Below, one piece after another: positions 46,508 to 56,021 of a stretch of DNA of 64,000 bases (position 1 is the first letter of the stretch; every line of letters begins with the position of its first letter). The position numbers were made by a program, and so were the translations under genes. This stretch comes from Limnohabitans sp. MMS-10A-178 (GTDB lineage: Bacteria > Pseudomonadota > Gammaproteobacteria > Burkholderiales > Burkholderiaceae_C), in the NCBI RefSeq assembly GCF_003063375.1, contig NZ_NERY01000001.1, positions 1,754,341 through 1,818,340 on the forward strand, given 5' to 3'. The notes beneath the pieces were generated by a model. That model ran no database searches. It saw nothing but the letters and a program-made list of their open reading frames with translations, and was not told the origin of the DNA.

Positions 46508-47749
46508 ATGAGTTCACATTCCAATGCATTGCCGCCTGCATTTCAGAAGCTGGCGTTCTCTAATTTGATGGCGCAATCGGCTGAGCAACTGACCTTGGCC
46601 GCAGTCCCCATCGTCGCTGTCCTTTTGCTGCAAGCAGGGCCGGGTGAGATTGGCGTCATTGCGGCAGTCCAATCACTGCCATTCTTATTGCTGTCCATCC
46701 CTTTGGGCTTGCTTGCAGATCGGATGTCTCGCAAGAAACTCATGCTCATGTCGGAGTGGCTGCGCGTGGGCGCCTTACTGGTGCTCATTGCTGCTATGTT
46801 GCTCAACCTCATCAGTGTGCCCTTGTTGGCATGTGTTGGATTTCTAGCGGCTGTAGGTACCGTTGGTTTCAGTGTGAGTGCGCCTTCATTGGTTCCCGCT
46901 TTGGTGGACAGTCAACAATTGGCGCAAGCCAATGGGCGGCTAGAGTTGGCCCGAAGCATGGCCTTTGCAGGTGGGCCAGCGCTAGCGGGTGCATTGATTG
47001 CTTGGTTGGGTGGGTCAACATCGTTTGTTCTTTCTTTGATGTTGTCTCTTGCAGCGCTAGGATTTCTCAGTCAAATTCAAGAGCCTATTCGCCAGGCCGG
47101 CCCCGATCGCCATCCCTGGCTAGAAATCAAAGAGGGTGCACATTTTGTGTGGTCAAACTCTCTCATGCGCCCCATTTTGTTGACATCAGTGGCGTGGAAT
47201 ATCTCATGGTTTGTTCTTCAAGCCATTTATGTGCCCTATGCCATTCGCACCATTGGCATGAACCCCAGTGAGGTTGGTCTGACATTGGCCTGCTATGGCG
47301 TCGGCATGGTCATGGGCTCTCTGTTGGCATCACGCGTGGTATCAATGATGCCGTTTGGTGTAGCCATTCTGTTGGGGCCCTTTTTCTCGGTGCTTGCCGC
47401 CATTGTCATGGCCTTGAGCCTTTGGGCGCCCTATGTTGGCATGGCCGCCTTGTCTTACTTCTTGTTTGGATTTGGCCCCATCATCTGGACCATTACCTCC
47501 ACCACATTGCGCCAAAGTGTGACGCCCAACAGCATGATGGGCAGGGTGACTGCCATCAATATTGTTGCAGGCACTGGCGCAAGGCCAATTGGAGCGTTGC
47601 TTGGCGGCATTGTTGGCGAAATGGGTTCCGATCTGACCAGTCTGATGGTTGTTGTTGCTGGCTTTGGTGTGCAAGCCGTTGTGATCACCTGTTCCAAGGT
47701 AAGAAGTCTCAAATCTCTTAGCCATGCTCGGGATGGCGCGACCGATTGA
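46508..47749 (+). CDS. MFS transporter, probable drug or metabolite exporter
   Basis: 413 residues from ATG at 46508. A TTG at 46469 would add 13 polar residues. About 12 membrane helices. The MFS loop-2 motif appears as G-L-L-A-D-R-M-S-R-K-K, and the second half has a related stretch. Resembles the group with the start S-N-L-M-A-Q-S-A-E-Q-L that is often annotated as an enterobactin or macrolide type exporter. The substrate cannot be assigned. Confidence 0.85.
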   Translation: MSSHSNALPPAFQKLAFSNLMAQSAEQLTLAAVPIVAVLLLQAGPGEIGVIAAVQSLPFLLLSIPLGLLADRMSRKKLMLMSEWLRVGALLVLIAAMLLNLISVPLLACVGFLAAVGTVGFSVSAPSLVPALVDSQQLAQANGRLELARSMAFAGGPALAGALIAWLGGSTSFVLSLMLSLAALGFLSQIQEPIRQAGPDRHPWLEIKEGAHFVWSNSLMRPILLTSVAWNISWFVLQAIYVPYAIRTIGMNPSEVGLTLACYGVGMVMGSLLASRVVSMMPFGVAILLGPFFSVLAAIVMALSLWAPYVGMAALSYFLFGFGPIIWTITSTTLRQSVTPNSMMGRVTAINIVAGTGARPIGALLGGIVGEMGSDLTSLMVVVAGFGVQAVVITCSKVRSLKSLSHARDGATD

Positions 47750-47831
47750 AGGCTAATTTTGAAGCTTGGCCCAGAGAGGCCTCGAATCTGTGGCTTAATA
47801 TCGCCTTGAACTTTTTTTCCTGGAGCCACTG

Positions 47832-48002
47832 ATGGGCAATAAGATCGTTACCGAAGCCGACCGCAAATTCACCCCCCCTTTGAAGCCACTGCCTGGCGTC
47901 ACATTGCCCACCAGCGGCCGCGGTCAGCGTGTGAGCTTAGAGCGCGGCGTTGCCACACGCAGCAAGAAAAACCCTGGCAAGCGTGCCAAAAAAGGCGGTT
48001 AA
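47832..48002 (+). CDS. Small basic conserved protein
   Basis: 56 residues, start M-G-N-K-I-V-T-E-A-D-R-K, middle L-P-T-S-G-R-G-Q-R-V-S, and a Lys/Arg/Gly-rich tail ending R-A-K-K-G-G. The charge suggests nucleic-acid or ribosome binding. A terminator follows 46 bases downstream. No family recognised. Confidence 0.55.
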   Translation: MGNKIVTEADRKFTPPLKPLPGVTLPTSGRGQRVSLERGVATRSKKNPGKRAKKGG

Positions 48003-48047
48003 TGCCCTTGTGATCATTGAGAGCCAAGTTTTTTCTATGGCCTCAAC

Positions 48048-48072
48048 AAAAGCCCTCGCACGAGGGCTTTTT
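48048..48072 (+). terminator. Rho-independent terminator
   Basis: AAAAGCCCTCG pairs with CGAGGGCTTTT across CA, with a T run. It ends transcription before the tRNA-Leu gene. Confidence 0.85.
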
Positions 48073-48112
48073 AATGTCAAAAAGCTCAACTTAAAGGCAC
48101 AATAGAGCTTTA

Positions 48113-48206
48113 GCCCCGGTGGTGAAATTGGTAGACACATCGGACTTAAAATCCGCCGCTTTCGTGAATAACGGGCGTGCCGGTTCGATTCCGGCTCGGG
48201 GCACCA
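48113..48206 (+). tRNA. tRNA-Leu (anticodon UAA)
   Basis: 94 bases, acceptor GCCCCGG/TCGGGGC, anticodon TAA in the loop of GGACTTAAAATCC, long class II variable arm, T-loop GGTTCGATTCC, encoded CCA. Confidence 0.95.
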
Positions 48207-48226
48207 CTGACCTTAAGTAGACAGAC

Positions 48227-48856
48227 ATGACATCTTTCAGCACCCCCTTTGAAATTCATGTTCATGGTGAAGTCGCGTTGCGAGATGATGTCGACTTCAA
48301 AGCCCTGCAAGAGGCCACCAAACCTCTATGGAAATATGCAGGCGCCAAATCTCTCACCGAAGGGGCCCAAAGTCTTTACGAAGAAGAACTCGGCATCCGT
48401 TTTGAAGCCGCCGACCACAAGCTTCAACTTTGCTGGACGGTTAGGGGCAACGAAGACTTCCGACAAGTGCTTGACGACTTGTGCATGAACATCAATGAGG
48501 TTTCTGCTGCTGGTGCACAGCTTGAAATTACTTTCTACGACACTGAATTTGAAGACGATGAAGAAGCCCGCGGCGCCGAATCGCGCGACGACTTTTTTGT
48601 TGTCTTTGTTGGGCCCGATCCAGCCGCCATCATGCAAGCGCAGCGCGATTTGCTGGTTCAAGATGTGGTCGGTCTCATGGAGCGCCACTTTGATGGCTCT
48701 GAGCTGAGCGGTGTTGTCCATGAAATCGATAAACTCTTTTCAGAACGCTTTAACGACTTGGTTAGCTCTCTTGAATTGGGCAAGCCCCCTAGGGGCAATG
48801 GTGGGGGCCCTCAAGGTGGCCATGGTGGTGGTCGCAGACCTCGGCACTTGCACTAA
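48227..48856 (+). CDS. Conserved hypothetical protein with acidic middle and Gly/His/Arg-rich tail
   Basis: 209 residues. The middle contains an acidic patch (F-E-D-D-E-E-A-R-G) and the tail is G-G-G-P-Q-G-G-H-G-G-G-R-R-P. No signal peptide or membrane helix. It starts 20 bases after tRNA-Leu and ends 49 bases before the next gene. It resembles proteins found across Comamonadaceae with no known role. The tail could bind metal or nucleic acid. Confidence 0.7.
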   Translation: MTSFSTPFEIHVHGEVALRDDVDFKALQEATKPLWKYAGAKSLTEGAQSLYEEELGIRFEAADHKLQLCWTVRGNEDFRQVLDDLCMNINEVSAAGAQLEITFYDTEFEDDEEARGAESRDDFFVVFVGPDPAAIMQAQRDLLVQDVVGLMERHFDGSELSGVVHEIDKLFSERFNDLVSSLELGKPPRGNGGGPQGGHGGGRRPRHLH

Positions 48857-48905
48857 GCCGCCAGACAAGGCAGCGACTGTTTTTTAACCCTAGGGTTATT
48901 CACTC

Positions 48906-50192
48906 ATGAGCTTCAACGACCTGCTCAATCCCGGTGTCAAACGCAGAGAAGTGTTTGGCTGGGCCATGTACGACTTTGCCAATTCGGGCTACACCACGGT
49001 GGTGATCACAGCCGTTTTTGCGGCTTACTTTGTGGGCGCCGTGGCCGACAAGGCTGATTGGGCCACATTGGCTTGGACCAGCGCTCTGAGCTTGTCCTAT
49101 GCCATCGTGATGTTCACCATGCCTGCCATGGGTGCATGGGCCGATCGCCATGCAGCTAAGAAAAAACTGCTGATGCTCGTCACAGTTGCTTGCGTTGTCA
49201 GCACTGCGGCTTTGTCTTGGGTGGGGCCTGGGCAAGTCACTTTGGCAATCATTTGCATCGTGATTTCAAATACCTTCTACTCTTATGGCGAGTCGCTCAC
49301 TGCATCTTTCCTTCCTGAGTTGGCCAAACCCGAAGGCATGGGGCGCATCAGTGGCTGGGGTTGGGCGTGGGGGTATTTGGGCGGCATGCTCAGCTTGGGC
49401 ATTTGCTTGGCCTATGTGCTTTGGGCCCAAGCGCAGGGACAAACAGCGGGGCAATTTGTACCTGTCACCATGTGGGTTACCGCGGGTATTTATGCCCTTG
49501 CAGCCACGCTCACATTTGTATTCTTGAAAGAGCACGCGCAGCCTCAATTGAGCAGAGAGCGCGCCGCCAGCCAATGGCAGCAATTGCGCCAAACATTTCA
49601 AGAAGCCAAAGCCTACAAAGACTTTATGCAGCTGATGGCATGCGCGGTGGCGTACCAAGGGGGTGTGGCAGTGGCCATTACCTTGGCAGCCATTTATGCT
49701 GAACAAGTGATTGGCTTTCAGCCCCAAGAAACCATGATGCTGATTTTTGTCCTCAACATTGCCGCCTTGGTGGGCGCCTTGGTGTTTGGCTATGCTCAAG
49801 ACAAAATCGGTCACAAATTGGCTTTGTCCTTAACCCTGCTGGGTTGGAGCATCACGTGCATCATGGCGGCGCTCACCAGCAGCAAAGAAGTCTTTTGGTG
49901 GGCGGCTGCCTTGGCAGGTGTTTGCATGGGCTCTAGCCAGTCAACAGGAAGAGCCATGGCGGGAATGCTCATTCCAACCCATCGATTGGCGGAGTTCTTT
50001 GGCTTGTGGACCTTTGCCATTCGGTTGGCCAGTATCGTGGGGCCCTTGGGCTATGGCTTGATCACTTGGCTTACAGACGGCAACCAGCGCTTGGCCATTG
50101 CCAGCACCACCCTGCTGTTTGTTGTGGGCTGGCTCTTGTTGTTGCCTGTCAATGTGCAGCGCGGTCAGCGTCAAGCTTCAGGCCTGTCTTAA
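48906..50192 (+). CDS. MFS transporter, UMF1/Atg22-like family
   Basis: 428 residues with about 12 membrane helices. The N-terminus F-G-W-A-M-Y-D-F-A-N-S-G-Y-T-T-V-V is the hallmark of the UMF1 family, and loop 2 has G-A-W-A-D-R-H-A-A-K-K-K. Fungal Atg22 relatives export amino acids from the vacuole. Bacterial roles are not settled. It overlaps nothing; the next gene starts 8 bases later. Confidence 0.9.
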   Translation: MSFNDLLNPGVKRREVFGWAMYDFANSGYTTVVITAVFAAYFVGAVADKADWATLAWTSALSLSYAIVMFTMPAMGAWADRHAAKKKLLMLVTVACVVSTAALSWVGPGQVTLAIICIVISNTFYSYGESLTASFLPELAKPEGMGRISGWGWAWGYLGGMLSLGICLAYVLWAQAQGQTAGQFVPVTMWVTAGIYALAATLTFVFLKEHAQPQLSRERAASQWQQLRQTFQEAKAYKDFMQLMACAVAYQGGVAVAITLAAIYAEQVIGFQPQETMMLIFVLNIAALVGALVFGYAQDKIGHKLALSLTLLGWSITCIMAALTSSKEVFWWAAALAGVCMGSSQSTGRAMAGMLIPTHRLAEFFGLWTFAIRLASIVGPLGYGLITWLTDGNQRLAIASTTLLFVVGWLLLLPVNVQRGQRQASGLS

Positions 50193-50200
50193 GGCCATCA

Positions 50201-50737
50201 TTGCTGAGCGCATCCTTCGTGAGCCCATCCTTCAAATACTTGCAAGCCTACCCAGACACATTGCTGCAGCAGGTGCAAAAAATCATTGATGGCCCAGGGC
50301 TTAGTGCTTGGTTGCTCTCGCGCCACCCCGCGGCACATGGCATGCGCACAGACTCTGCTTTGTATGCCTATGTCATGGCTTTGAAGAATGAGTTTCTAAG
50401 GCAAGCTGAGCCCATCAATAAGGTCAGTTTTGACAGCAAGCTGCACATCATTCAACACGCACTGGGCTTGCACACCACCACCTCGCGCATTCAAGGAAGC
50501 AAACTCAAGTCAAAGCGCGACATCAAAGTGGCGGCCTTGTTCAAGGACACCCCTATGGCCTTTCTGCAAATGATTGCCGTTCATGAACTGGCCCATTTGA
50601 AAGTGCGTGAACACGACAAAGCCTTTTACAAACTGTGCCACCACATGGCCCCAGACTACGCACAATCTGAGTTTGAACTGCGCGTGTACCTCACCCACCT
50701 TGATGCGGGTGGCGAGCGTTTGTGGGCTTCAGCATAA
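50201..50737 (+). CDS. YgjP-type metal-dependent hydrolase (DUF45)
   Basis: 178 residues from a TTG at 50201, with AAGG 7 bases upstream. An in-frame GTG at 50219 is an alternative. The zinc motif is V-H-E-L-A-H-L-K-V-R-E-H-D-K-A-F-Y (H-E-x-x-H and third His). K-S-K-R-D and late H-H-M-A-P-D-Y match the family. The role is uncertain, being a zincin-like protease fold. It ends 13 bases from convergent murI. Confidence 0.85.
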   Translation: MLSASFVSPSFKYLQAYPDTLLQQVQKIIDGPGLSAWLLSRHPAAHGMRTDSALYAYVMALKNEFLRQAEPINKVSFDSKLHIIQHALGLHTTTSRIQGSKLKSKRDIKVAALFKDTPMAFLQMIAVHELAHLKVREHDKAFYKLCHHMAPDYAQSEFELRVYLTHLDAGGERLWASA

Positions 50738-50750
50738 TTAAACAGCTAAA

Positions 50751-51623
50751 TTATTTGGCGCTAGGTGTTTGAAAGAGCTGACAGTGATGGGCAGGCAGGT
50801 CAAGCCAGCGACTTGCAGCCAACTGAAGTGCTTCCAATGAACCTGTGGTCCAAAGCTGAATTTGGTTTGAAACCTTGGTGGTTTCTGTGTGGCTGCTTGT
50901 AGGAGTTGTGAGCCGCTTGGTTTGTTTGGCCACGGCTTCGCCAGTTGAAATGATGTTGACATCAGGTCCAACCAATTTGCGCAAGATATCTTGCACAAAT
51001 ACATAGTGGGTACAACCCAAAACCAAAGTGTCAATTTGGCCAGGTTCTAAACCAAAGCTGCCCATGCATTGAACATGCTGAGCACACAAATCTTCCAGTG
51101 CCTGTGTGTCTTCCAAAGATTTTTCGGTTTGTTGCTCAATGGCAAGTGCCAAGCCTTTACAGGCCTGCAGCACAAATTCACAGGTCTTGGGTTTGGCATC
51201 TGCCAAAACAGACCTCAGCAATTTGTCAAAACGCAAGCTGCTCAGGGTGCCTTGTGTGCCCATGACACCCACGCGAAGGGTTTGTGTTTGCGCTAAGGCA
51301 GGTTTAAGGGCGGGTTCTACACCAATGAACGCCAAATTGGGAAATGTGGCACGCAAACTTTCGATGGCCACAGCCGTGGCAGTGTTGCAAGCCACCACAA
51401 GCGCTTTCAAAGAGCCTTGCGCCAACAATTGTTGTGTGACGAAATGGGATCTTTCAATCACAAACTCGTCACTGCGCTCACCGTAAGGTGCAAAGCCGCG
51501 GTCTGCCCAATAAACAAAACGCTCTTGCGGCATTTCTGCACGCAAGGCTTGCAACACACTCAGGCCCCCAATGCCGCTGTCAAAAACGCCAATGAAGCCT
51601 GACTTGTTAGGCTCAATTTGCGC
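50751..51623 (-). CDS. murI: Glutamate racemase
   Basis: 290 residues from TTG at 51623, which has AAAGG 8 bases upstream and overlaps fumA by 11 bases. This length matches the family. An ATG at 51713 would add 30 unconserved residues and a 101-base overlap. Makes D-glutamate for peptidoglycan. It shows G-V-F-D-S-G-I-G-G-L-S-V at the start, and catalytic Cys in A-C-N-T-A and in L-G-C-T-H-Y. Confidence 0.93.
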   Translation of the reverse strand, partial: AQIEPNKSGFIGVFDSGIGGLSVLQALRAEMPQERFVYWADRGFAPYGERSDEFVIERSHFVTQQLLAQGSLKALVVACNTATAVAIESLRATFPNLAFIGVEPALKPALAQTQTLRVGVMGTQGTLSSLRFDKLLRSVLADAKPKTCEFVLQACKGLALAIEQQTEKSLEDTQALEDLCAQHVQCMGSFGLEPGQIDTLVLGCTHYVFVQDILRKLVGPDVNIISTGEAVAKQTKRLTTPTSSHTETTKVSNQIQLWTTGSLEALQLAASRWLDLPAHHCQLFQTPSAK

Positions 51624-53166
51624 CAACTTTGATGCCTTTGAACTCACCCGTGGCAATGCGTTTTTGCCATTCAGCTGGGCCCGTAATGTGAGCGCTGGTA
51701 CCACCCGCATCAACCGCTACCGTAACTGGCATATCGACCACATCAAACTCGTAAATGGCTTCCATGCCGAGGTCGGCAAAGCCCACCACTTTCGATTGCT
51801 TAATGGCTTTTGACACCAAGTAAGCTGCACCGCCCACAGCCATGAGGTAGGCAGACTTGTGCTTTTGGATGGCTGCAATGGCTTCAGGTCCACGTTCGGC
51901 TTTGCCGACCATGGCAATGAGGCCAGTTTGGGCCAGCATCATCTCGGTGAATTTGTCCATGCGCGTGGAGGTGGTGGGGCCTGCAGGGCCGACCGCTTCG
52001 CCCTTGATAGGATCGACTGGGCCAACGTAGTAAATGATGCGGTTGGTGAAATCAACTGGCAACTTTTCGCCTTTGGCCAGCATGTCTTGAATCCGCTTGT
52101 GAGCCGCATCCCGGCCAGTCAGCATCTTGCCGTTTAAAAGCAATGTTTGGCCGGGCTTCCAGCTGGCCACTTCGGCAGGCGTGAGGGCATTCAAATCGAC
52201 GCGCTTGCTCTTTTCTGTGTTGGGCGTCCAGCTCACATCAGGCCAGAGATCAAGCGATGGCACGTCCAAGTAAACGGGGCCAGAGCCATCCATCACAAAG
52301 TGTGCGTGACGGGTTGCCGCGCAGTTTGGAATCATGGCCACAGGTTTGCTGGCAGCGTGCGTGGGATACATCTTAATTTTGACATCGAGCACGGTGGTCA
52401 GGCCGCCCAAACCTTGCGCGCCAATGCCCAAGCCATTGACCTTGTCATATATTTCCAAGCGCATGTTTTCAACTTGCGTGAGCTTCTCGCCTTTGCTTGA
52501 CTTCTCGAGCAATTGGTACATGTCCAAGTCGTCCATCAAACTTTCTTTGGCCATGAGAACTGCTTTTTCTGCAGTGCCCCCAATGCCAATGCCCAGCATG
52601 CCGGGAGGGCACCAACCCGCACCCATGGTGGGCACTGTTTTTAAAACCCAATCGACAACGCTGTCGCTGGGGTTGAGCATGACCATTTTGGATTTGTTTT
52701 CGCTGCCACCCCCTTTGGCCGCCACGGTGATGTCTAGCTTGTTGCCAGGTACCAGTTGGGTGAAGATGACGGCAGGTGAATTGTCTTGTGTGTTTTTGCG
52801 AGCAAATTCGGGATCAGAAACGATCGATGCACGCAACATATTGTCTGCATAGTTGTAGCCGCGGCGCACGCCTTCATTGATGGCATCTTCCAGGCCGCCC
52901 TTGAAGTTATCGAACTTGACGTCCATGCCGACTTTTAAAAATACATTGACGATGCCGGTGTCTTGGCACATGGGGCGGTGTCCAATGGCGCTCATTTTGC
53001 TGTTGGTCAAAATTTGAGCCAGGGCGTCTTTGGCCGCAGGACTTTGTTCGCGGTGATAGGCGCTTGCTAAATGCGAAATGAAATCGGCGGGATGGTAATA
53101 GCTGATGTACTGCAAGGAAGCAGCAATCGATTCAATCAGGTCTTCTTCTTTGATCAAAGTCGTCAT
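51613..53166 (-). CDS. fumA: Class I (iron-sulfur) fumarate hydratase
   Basis: 517 residues, the single-polypeptide class I form. Interconverts fumarate and malate in the TCA cycle. It has the alpha-part Cys in P-M-C-Q-D-T-G and others in A-G-W-C-P-P-G and I-P-N-C-A-A-T-R that bind the [4Fe-4S] cluster, and the C-terminal beta-part G-P-T-T-S-T-R-M-D-K-F. It lies 9 bases after the UPF0114 gene. Whether it best matches FumA, FumB or the aerobic class I enzyme of other Burkholderiales cannot be decided from motifs. Confidence 0.95.
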   Translation of the reverse strand: MTTLIKEEDLIESIAASLQYISYYHPADFISHLASAYHREQSPAAKDALAQILTNSKMSAIGHRPMCQDTGIVNVFLKVGMDVKFDNFKGGLEDAINEGVRRGYNYADNMLRASIVSDPEFARKNTQDNSPAVIFTQLVPGNKLDITVAAKGGGSENKSKMVMLNPSDSVVDWVLKTVPTMGAGWCPPGMLGIGIGGTAEKAVLMAKESLMDDLDMYQLLEKSSKGEKLTQVENMRLEIYDKVNGLGIGAQGLGGLTTVLDVKIKMYPTHAASKPVAMIPNCAATRHAHFVMDGSGPVYLDVPSLDLWPDVSWTPNTEKSKRVDLNALTPAEVASWKPGQTLLLNGKMLTGRDAAHKRIQDMLAKGEKLPVDFTNRIIYYVGPVDPIKGEAVGPAGPTTSTRMDKFTEMMLAQTGLIAMVGKAERGPEAIAAIQKHKSAYLMAVGGAAYLVSKAIKQSKVVGFADLGMEAIYEFDVVDMPVTVAVDAGGTSAHITGPAEWQKRIATGEFKGIKVGAN

Positions 53167-53175
53167 GTCTTACTT

Positions 53176-53778
53176 TCAATGATTGTTGTGGTGTGACATC
53201 AGCTTGTCGGTGTAGGCAATGGCCAAAGCGCTGAAAAGGAAGGTGACGTGAATGATGGTTTGCCACATCAGCACTTGCTCGGTGTAGTTGGCTGCATTGA
53301 TGAACGTTTTCAGCAAATGAATGGAACTGATGCCGATGATGGCCGTGCCCAATTTCACTTTCAAAACAGATGCATTCACATGACTCAACCATTCTGGTTG
53401 ATCGGGGTGGTTTTCTAAATCCATGCGCGATACAAAAGTTTCGTAACCACCCACTATCACCATGATGAGCAGGTTGGAAATCATGACCACGTCAATGAGT
53501 GCCAAGACCACCAGCATGATGATGGTTTCGTTCAAATGTGTGATGGGCGCATCAACTTTGTAACCGATGCCATCGATCAAAGCTTGGAGGGCGGTTTGGC
53601 TGCCAAAAACGGCCTCCAAAAGGTGCACCAGCTCCACCCAGAAATGGAACACATAAACGCCTTGCGCCAATATCAGGCCTAGGTACAGGGGGAGTTGCAG
53701 CCAGCGACTGGCAAAAATCAGCTTGGGGAGAGGGCGGAGGCCCGCATTATTGGATTGGGGTTGGGGGTTGGAAGCCAT
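53176..53778 (-). CDS. UPF0114 (YqhA-like) membrane protein
   Basis: 200 residues with four predicted membrane segments. The family signature S-R-W-L-Q-L-P-L-Y-L-G-L lies near residue 25 and G-G-Y-E-T-F-V-S-R near the middle. Biochemical role unknown. It heads a likely UPF0114-fumA-murI transcript and is divergent from acs, with a 161-base shared promoter region. Confidence 0.9.
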   Translation of the reverse strand: MASNPQPQSNNAGLRPLPKLIFASRWLQLPLYLGLILAQGVYVFHFWVELVHLLEAVFGSQTALQALIDGIGYKVDAPITHLNETIIMLVVLALIDVVMISNLLIMVIVGGYETFVSRMDLENHPDQPEWLSHVNASVLKVKLGTAIIGISSIHLLKTFINAANYTEQVLMWQTIIHVTFLFSALAIAYTDKLMSHHNNH

Positions 53779-53939
53779 GGTTAATCTTTAGGAGAGTTTG
53801 GGTGATTTTAAAGCCGTCCATTTGCCGAAATGTGTCGGAATTAACAAGATATGAAAGAATACTGTCAGTCAGGGCTTTGTAAGAGCCAAGCACGACATTC
53901 GGTACCACTAATTTGAACAAGTTCCCAAGGAGAGACATA

Positions 53940-55901
53940 ATGAGCGCCACCGTATATCAGCCCAGTGCTGACTTCGTCAAAAATGCCCATATTTCCGGCA
54001 TGCCAGCTTACCAAGCCCTGTGCAAAGAAGCTGAAAACGATTACGAAGGCTACTGGGCGCGCTTGGCCAAAGAATTCATCTCCTGGAAAACACCGTTCAC
54101 CAAGGTTTTGGATGAGTCCAAAGCGCCTTTCTTCAAATGGTTTGAAGACGGCACGCTAAATGCCTCCTACAACTGCTTAGACCGCAACATTGAAAAGGGC
54201 CTGGGCAACAAAACGGCCTTGATTTTTGAAGCCGATGGCGGTGAAGTCACGCGCATCACCTACAGCGAATTGCTCACCAAAACCTGTCAAATTGCCAACG
54301 GCCTCAAATCGATTGGTATTCAAAAAGGCGATCGCGTTGTTATCTACATTTCCATGTCCATTGATGGCGTGGCCGCCATGCAAGCTTGTGCCCGCATTGG
54401 TGCCACACACTCTGTGGTCTTTGGTGGTTTCTCTGCCCAATCATTGCGCGATCGCATTGAAGACACAGGTGCCAAAGCCGTTATCACAGCCGACCACCAA
54501 ATTCGCGGTGGCAAGCAGTTGCCCTTGAAATCCATTGTTGACGAAGCCATTGCTTTGGGTGGTTGTGACAGCATCAAAAACGTGCTGGTGGTCAAGCGCA
54601 GTGGCGCCGATGTGGCCATGATTGCTGGCCGCGACACTTGGATGCACGAGTTGGTGGCCAAGCAAGCCACTACTTGTGAGCCCGAGTGGGTGGGCGCCGA
54701 GCACCCCTTGTTTTTGCTTTACACATCGGGCTCTACTGGCAAGCCAAAGGGTGTTCAACACTCTACGGGCGGCTATTTGTTGCACGCTGCACTCACCACC
54801 AAGTGGACCTTCGACTTGAAACAAGACGATGTGTTCTGGTGCACCGCCGACATTGGTTGGGTCACGGGTCACACTTACATCACCTATGGCCCCTTGGCTC
54901 TGGGCGGTACAGAAATTGTGTTTGAGGGTGTGCCCACATTTCCAGACGCAGGCCGTTTTTGGAAAATGATTCAAGACCACAAGGTCTCTATTTTTTACAC
55001 GGCACCTACCGCCATTCGTTCTTTGATCAAAGCGGCAGAAGCCAACGATGCGGTGCATCCAAAGAGCTACAACTTAAGCAGCTTGCGCTTGCTGGGTTCG
55101 GTGGGCGAGCCCATCAATCCTGCTGCTTGGGAGTGGTATCACAAGCATGTGGGCGGCGGCAATTGCCCCATCGTAGACACCTTCTGGCAAACTGAAACGG
55201 GTGGCCACATGATCACGCCACTGCCTGGCGTGACACCCATGGTGCCTGGTTCTTGCACATTGCCTTTCCCAGGCATTCAAGCGGCCATTGTGGACGAAAC
55301 GGGCAAAGACATGCCCAACGGCCAAGGCGGTATTTTGGTGGTCAAGCGCCCATGGCCTTCCATGATTCGCACCATCTGGGGTGACCCCGATAGGTTTGTG
55401 AAAAGCTACTACCCCGCAGACTTCCAAGGCAAGTACTACTTGGCCGGCGACGGTGCCATTCGCGATGCCGAAACTGGCTACTTCACCATTACCGGCCGCA
55501 TTGATGACGTATTGAACGTGTCGGGTCACCGCATGGGCACCATGGAAATTGAATCGGCTTTGGTGAGCTGCACTGAACTGGTGGCCGAAGCCGCTGTGGT
55601 GGGTCGTCCCGATGAAACCACTGGTGAAGCTATTTGTGCTTTTGTGGTGCTCAAACGCCCCTTGCCCACAGGCGACGAAGGCAAGGCCATTGCCAAACAA
55701 TTGCGCGATCACATTGCCAAAGAAATTGGCCCCATTGCCAAGCCCAAAGACATTCGATTTGGCGAGAACTTGCCCAAGACCCGTTCTGGAAAAATCATGC
55801 GCCGCTTGCTGCGCAGCTTGGCCAAAGGCGAGCAAATTACGCAAGACATCAGCACCTTGGAAAACCCAGCCATCTTGGGTCAACTCGGCCAAGCGTATTG
55901 A
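53940..55901 (+). CDS. acs: Acetyl-CoA synthetase; complete gene, 3' part likely supplied by the integrated element
   Basis: 653 residues from ATG at 53940, preceded by AAGGAGAGA. Makes acetyl-CoA from acetate, ATP and CoA. Adenylation motifs: [11 protein letters not shown] near residue 263, [10 protein letters not shown] near 414, and catalytic Lys in T-R-S-G-K-I-M-R-R near 620, the usual acetylation site. The reading frame is intact. Bases 55133-55259 are repeated exactly at 63874-64000, so I infer the gene is a join at codon 398: residues up to there from the host, the rest from the element. The join precedes [12 protein letters not shown]. Confidence 0.95.
   Translation: MSATVYQPSADFVKNAHISGMPAYQALCKEAENDYEGYWARLAKEFISWKTPFTKVLDESKAPFFKWFEDGTLNASYNCLDRNIEKGLGNKTALIFEADGGEVTRITYSELLTKTCQIANGLKSIGIQKGDRVVIYISMSIDGVAAMQACARIGATHSVVFGGFSAQSLRDRIEDTGAKAVITADHQIRGGKQLPLKSIVDEAIALGGCDSIKNVLVVKRSGADVAMIAGRDTWMHELVAKQATTCEPEWVGAEHPLFLLYTSGSTGKPKGVQHSTGGYLLHAALTTKWTFDLKQDDVFWCTADIGWVTGHTYITYGPLALGGTEIVFEGVPTFPDAGRFWKMIQDHKVSIFYTAPTAIRSLIKAAEANDAVHPKSYNLSSLRLLGSVGEPINPAAWEWYHKHVGGGNCPIVDTFWQTETGGHMITPLPGVTPMVPGSCTLPFPGIQAAIVDETGKDMPNGQGGILVVKRPWPSMIRTIWGDPDRFVKSYYPADFQGKYYLAGDGAIRDAETGYFTITGRIDDVLNVSGHRMGTMEIESALVSCTELVAEAAVVGRPDETTGEAICAFVVLKRPLPTGDEGKAIAKQLRDHIAKEIGPIAKPKDIRFGENLPKTRSGKIMRRLLRSLAKGEQITQDISTLENPAILGQLGQAY
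55133..55259 (+). repeat. Left attachment-site repeat within acs (att-like direct repeat)
   Basis: 127 bases identical to 63874-64000, starting GTGGTATCACAAGCATG. The match starts abruptly here: upstream bases differ completely from those before 63874. It presumably continues past the window. Confidence 0.9.
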
Positions 55902-55924
55902 TTTAAAGAAGCTTTAAGCGCTAG

Positions 55925-55957
55925 AAAAGGCTCATTCTGAAAAGAGTGGGCCTTTTT
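55925..55957 (+). terminator. Rho-independent terminator of acs
   Basis: AAAAGGCTCATTCT pairs with AGAGTGGGCCTTTT around a GAA-type loop, ending in T5. It lies 24 bases after the acs stop. Confidence 0.8.
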
Positions 55958-56021
55958 AACTTTCGGACTAGAAGCTTGTTCCCTTATGATTTAAATATTA
56001 AAAGTACTTCATATTGCGAAA

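Noticed and set aside
53913..53939. Longer N-terminus of acs from the in-frame TTG at 53913
   Set aside because: AAGGAGAGA sits just before the ATG at 53940, and the extra nine residues include the ribosome site itself.
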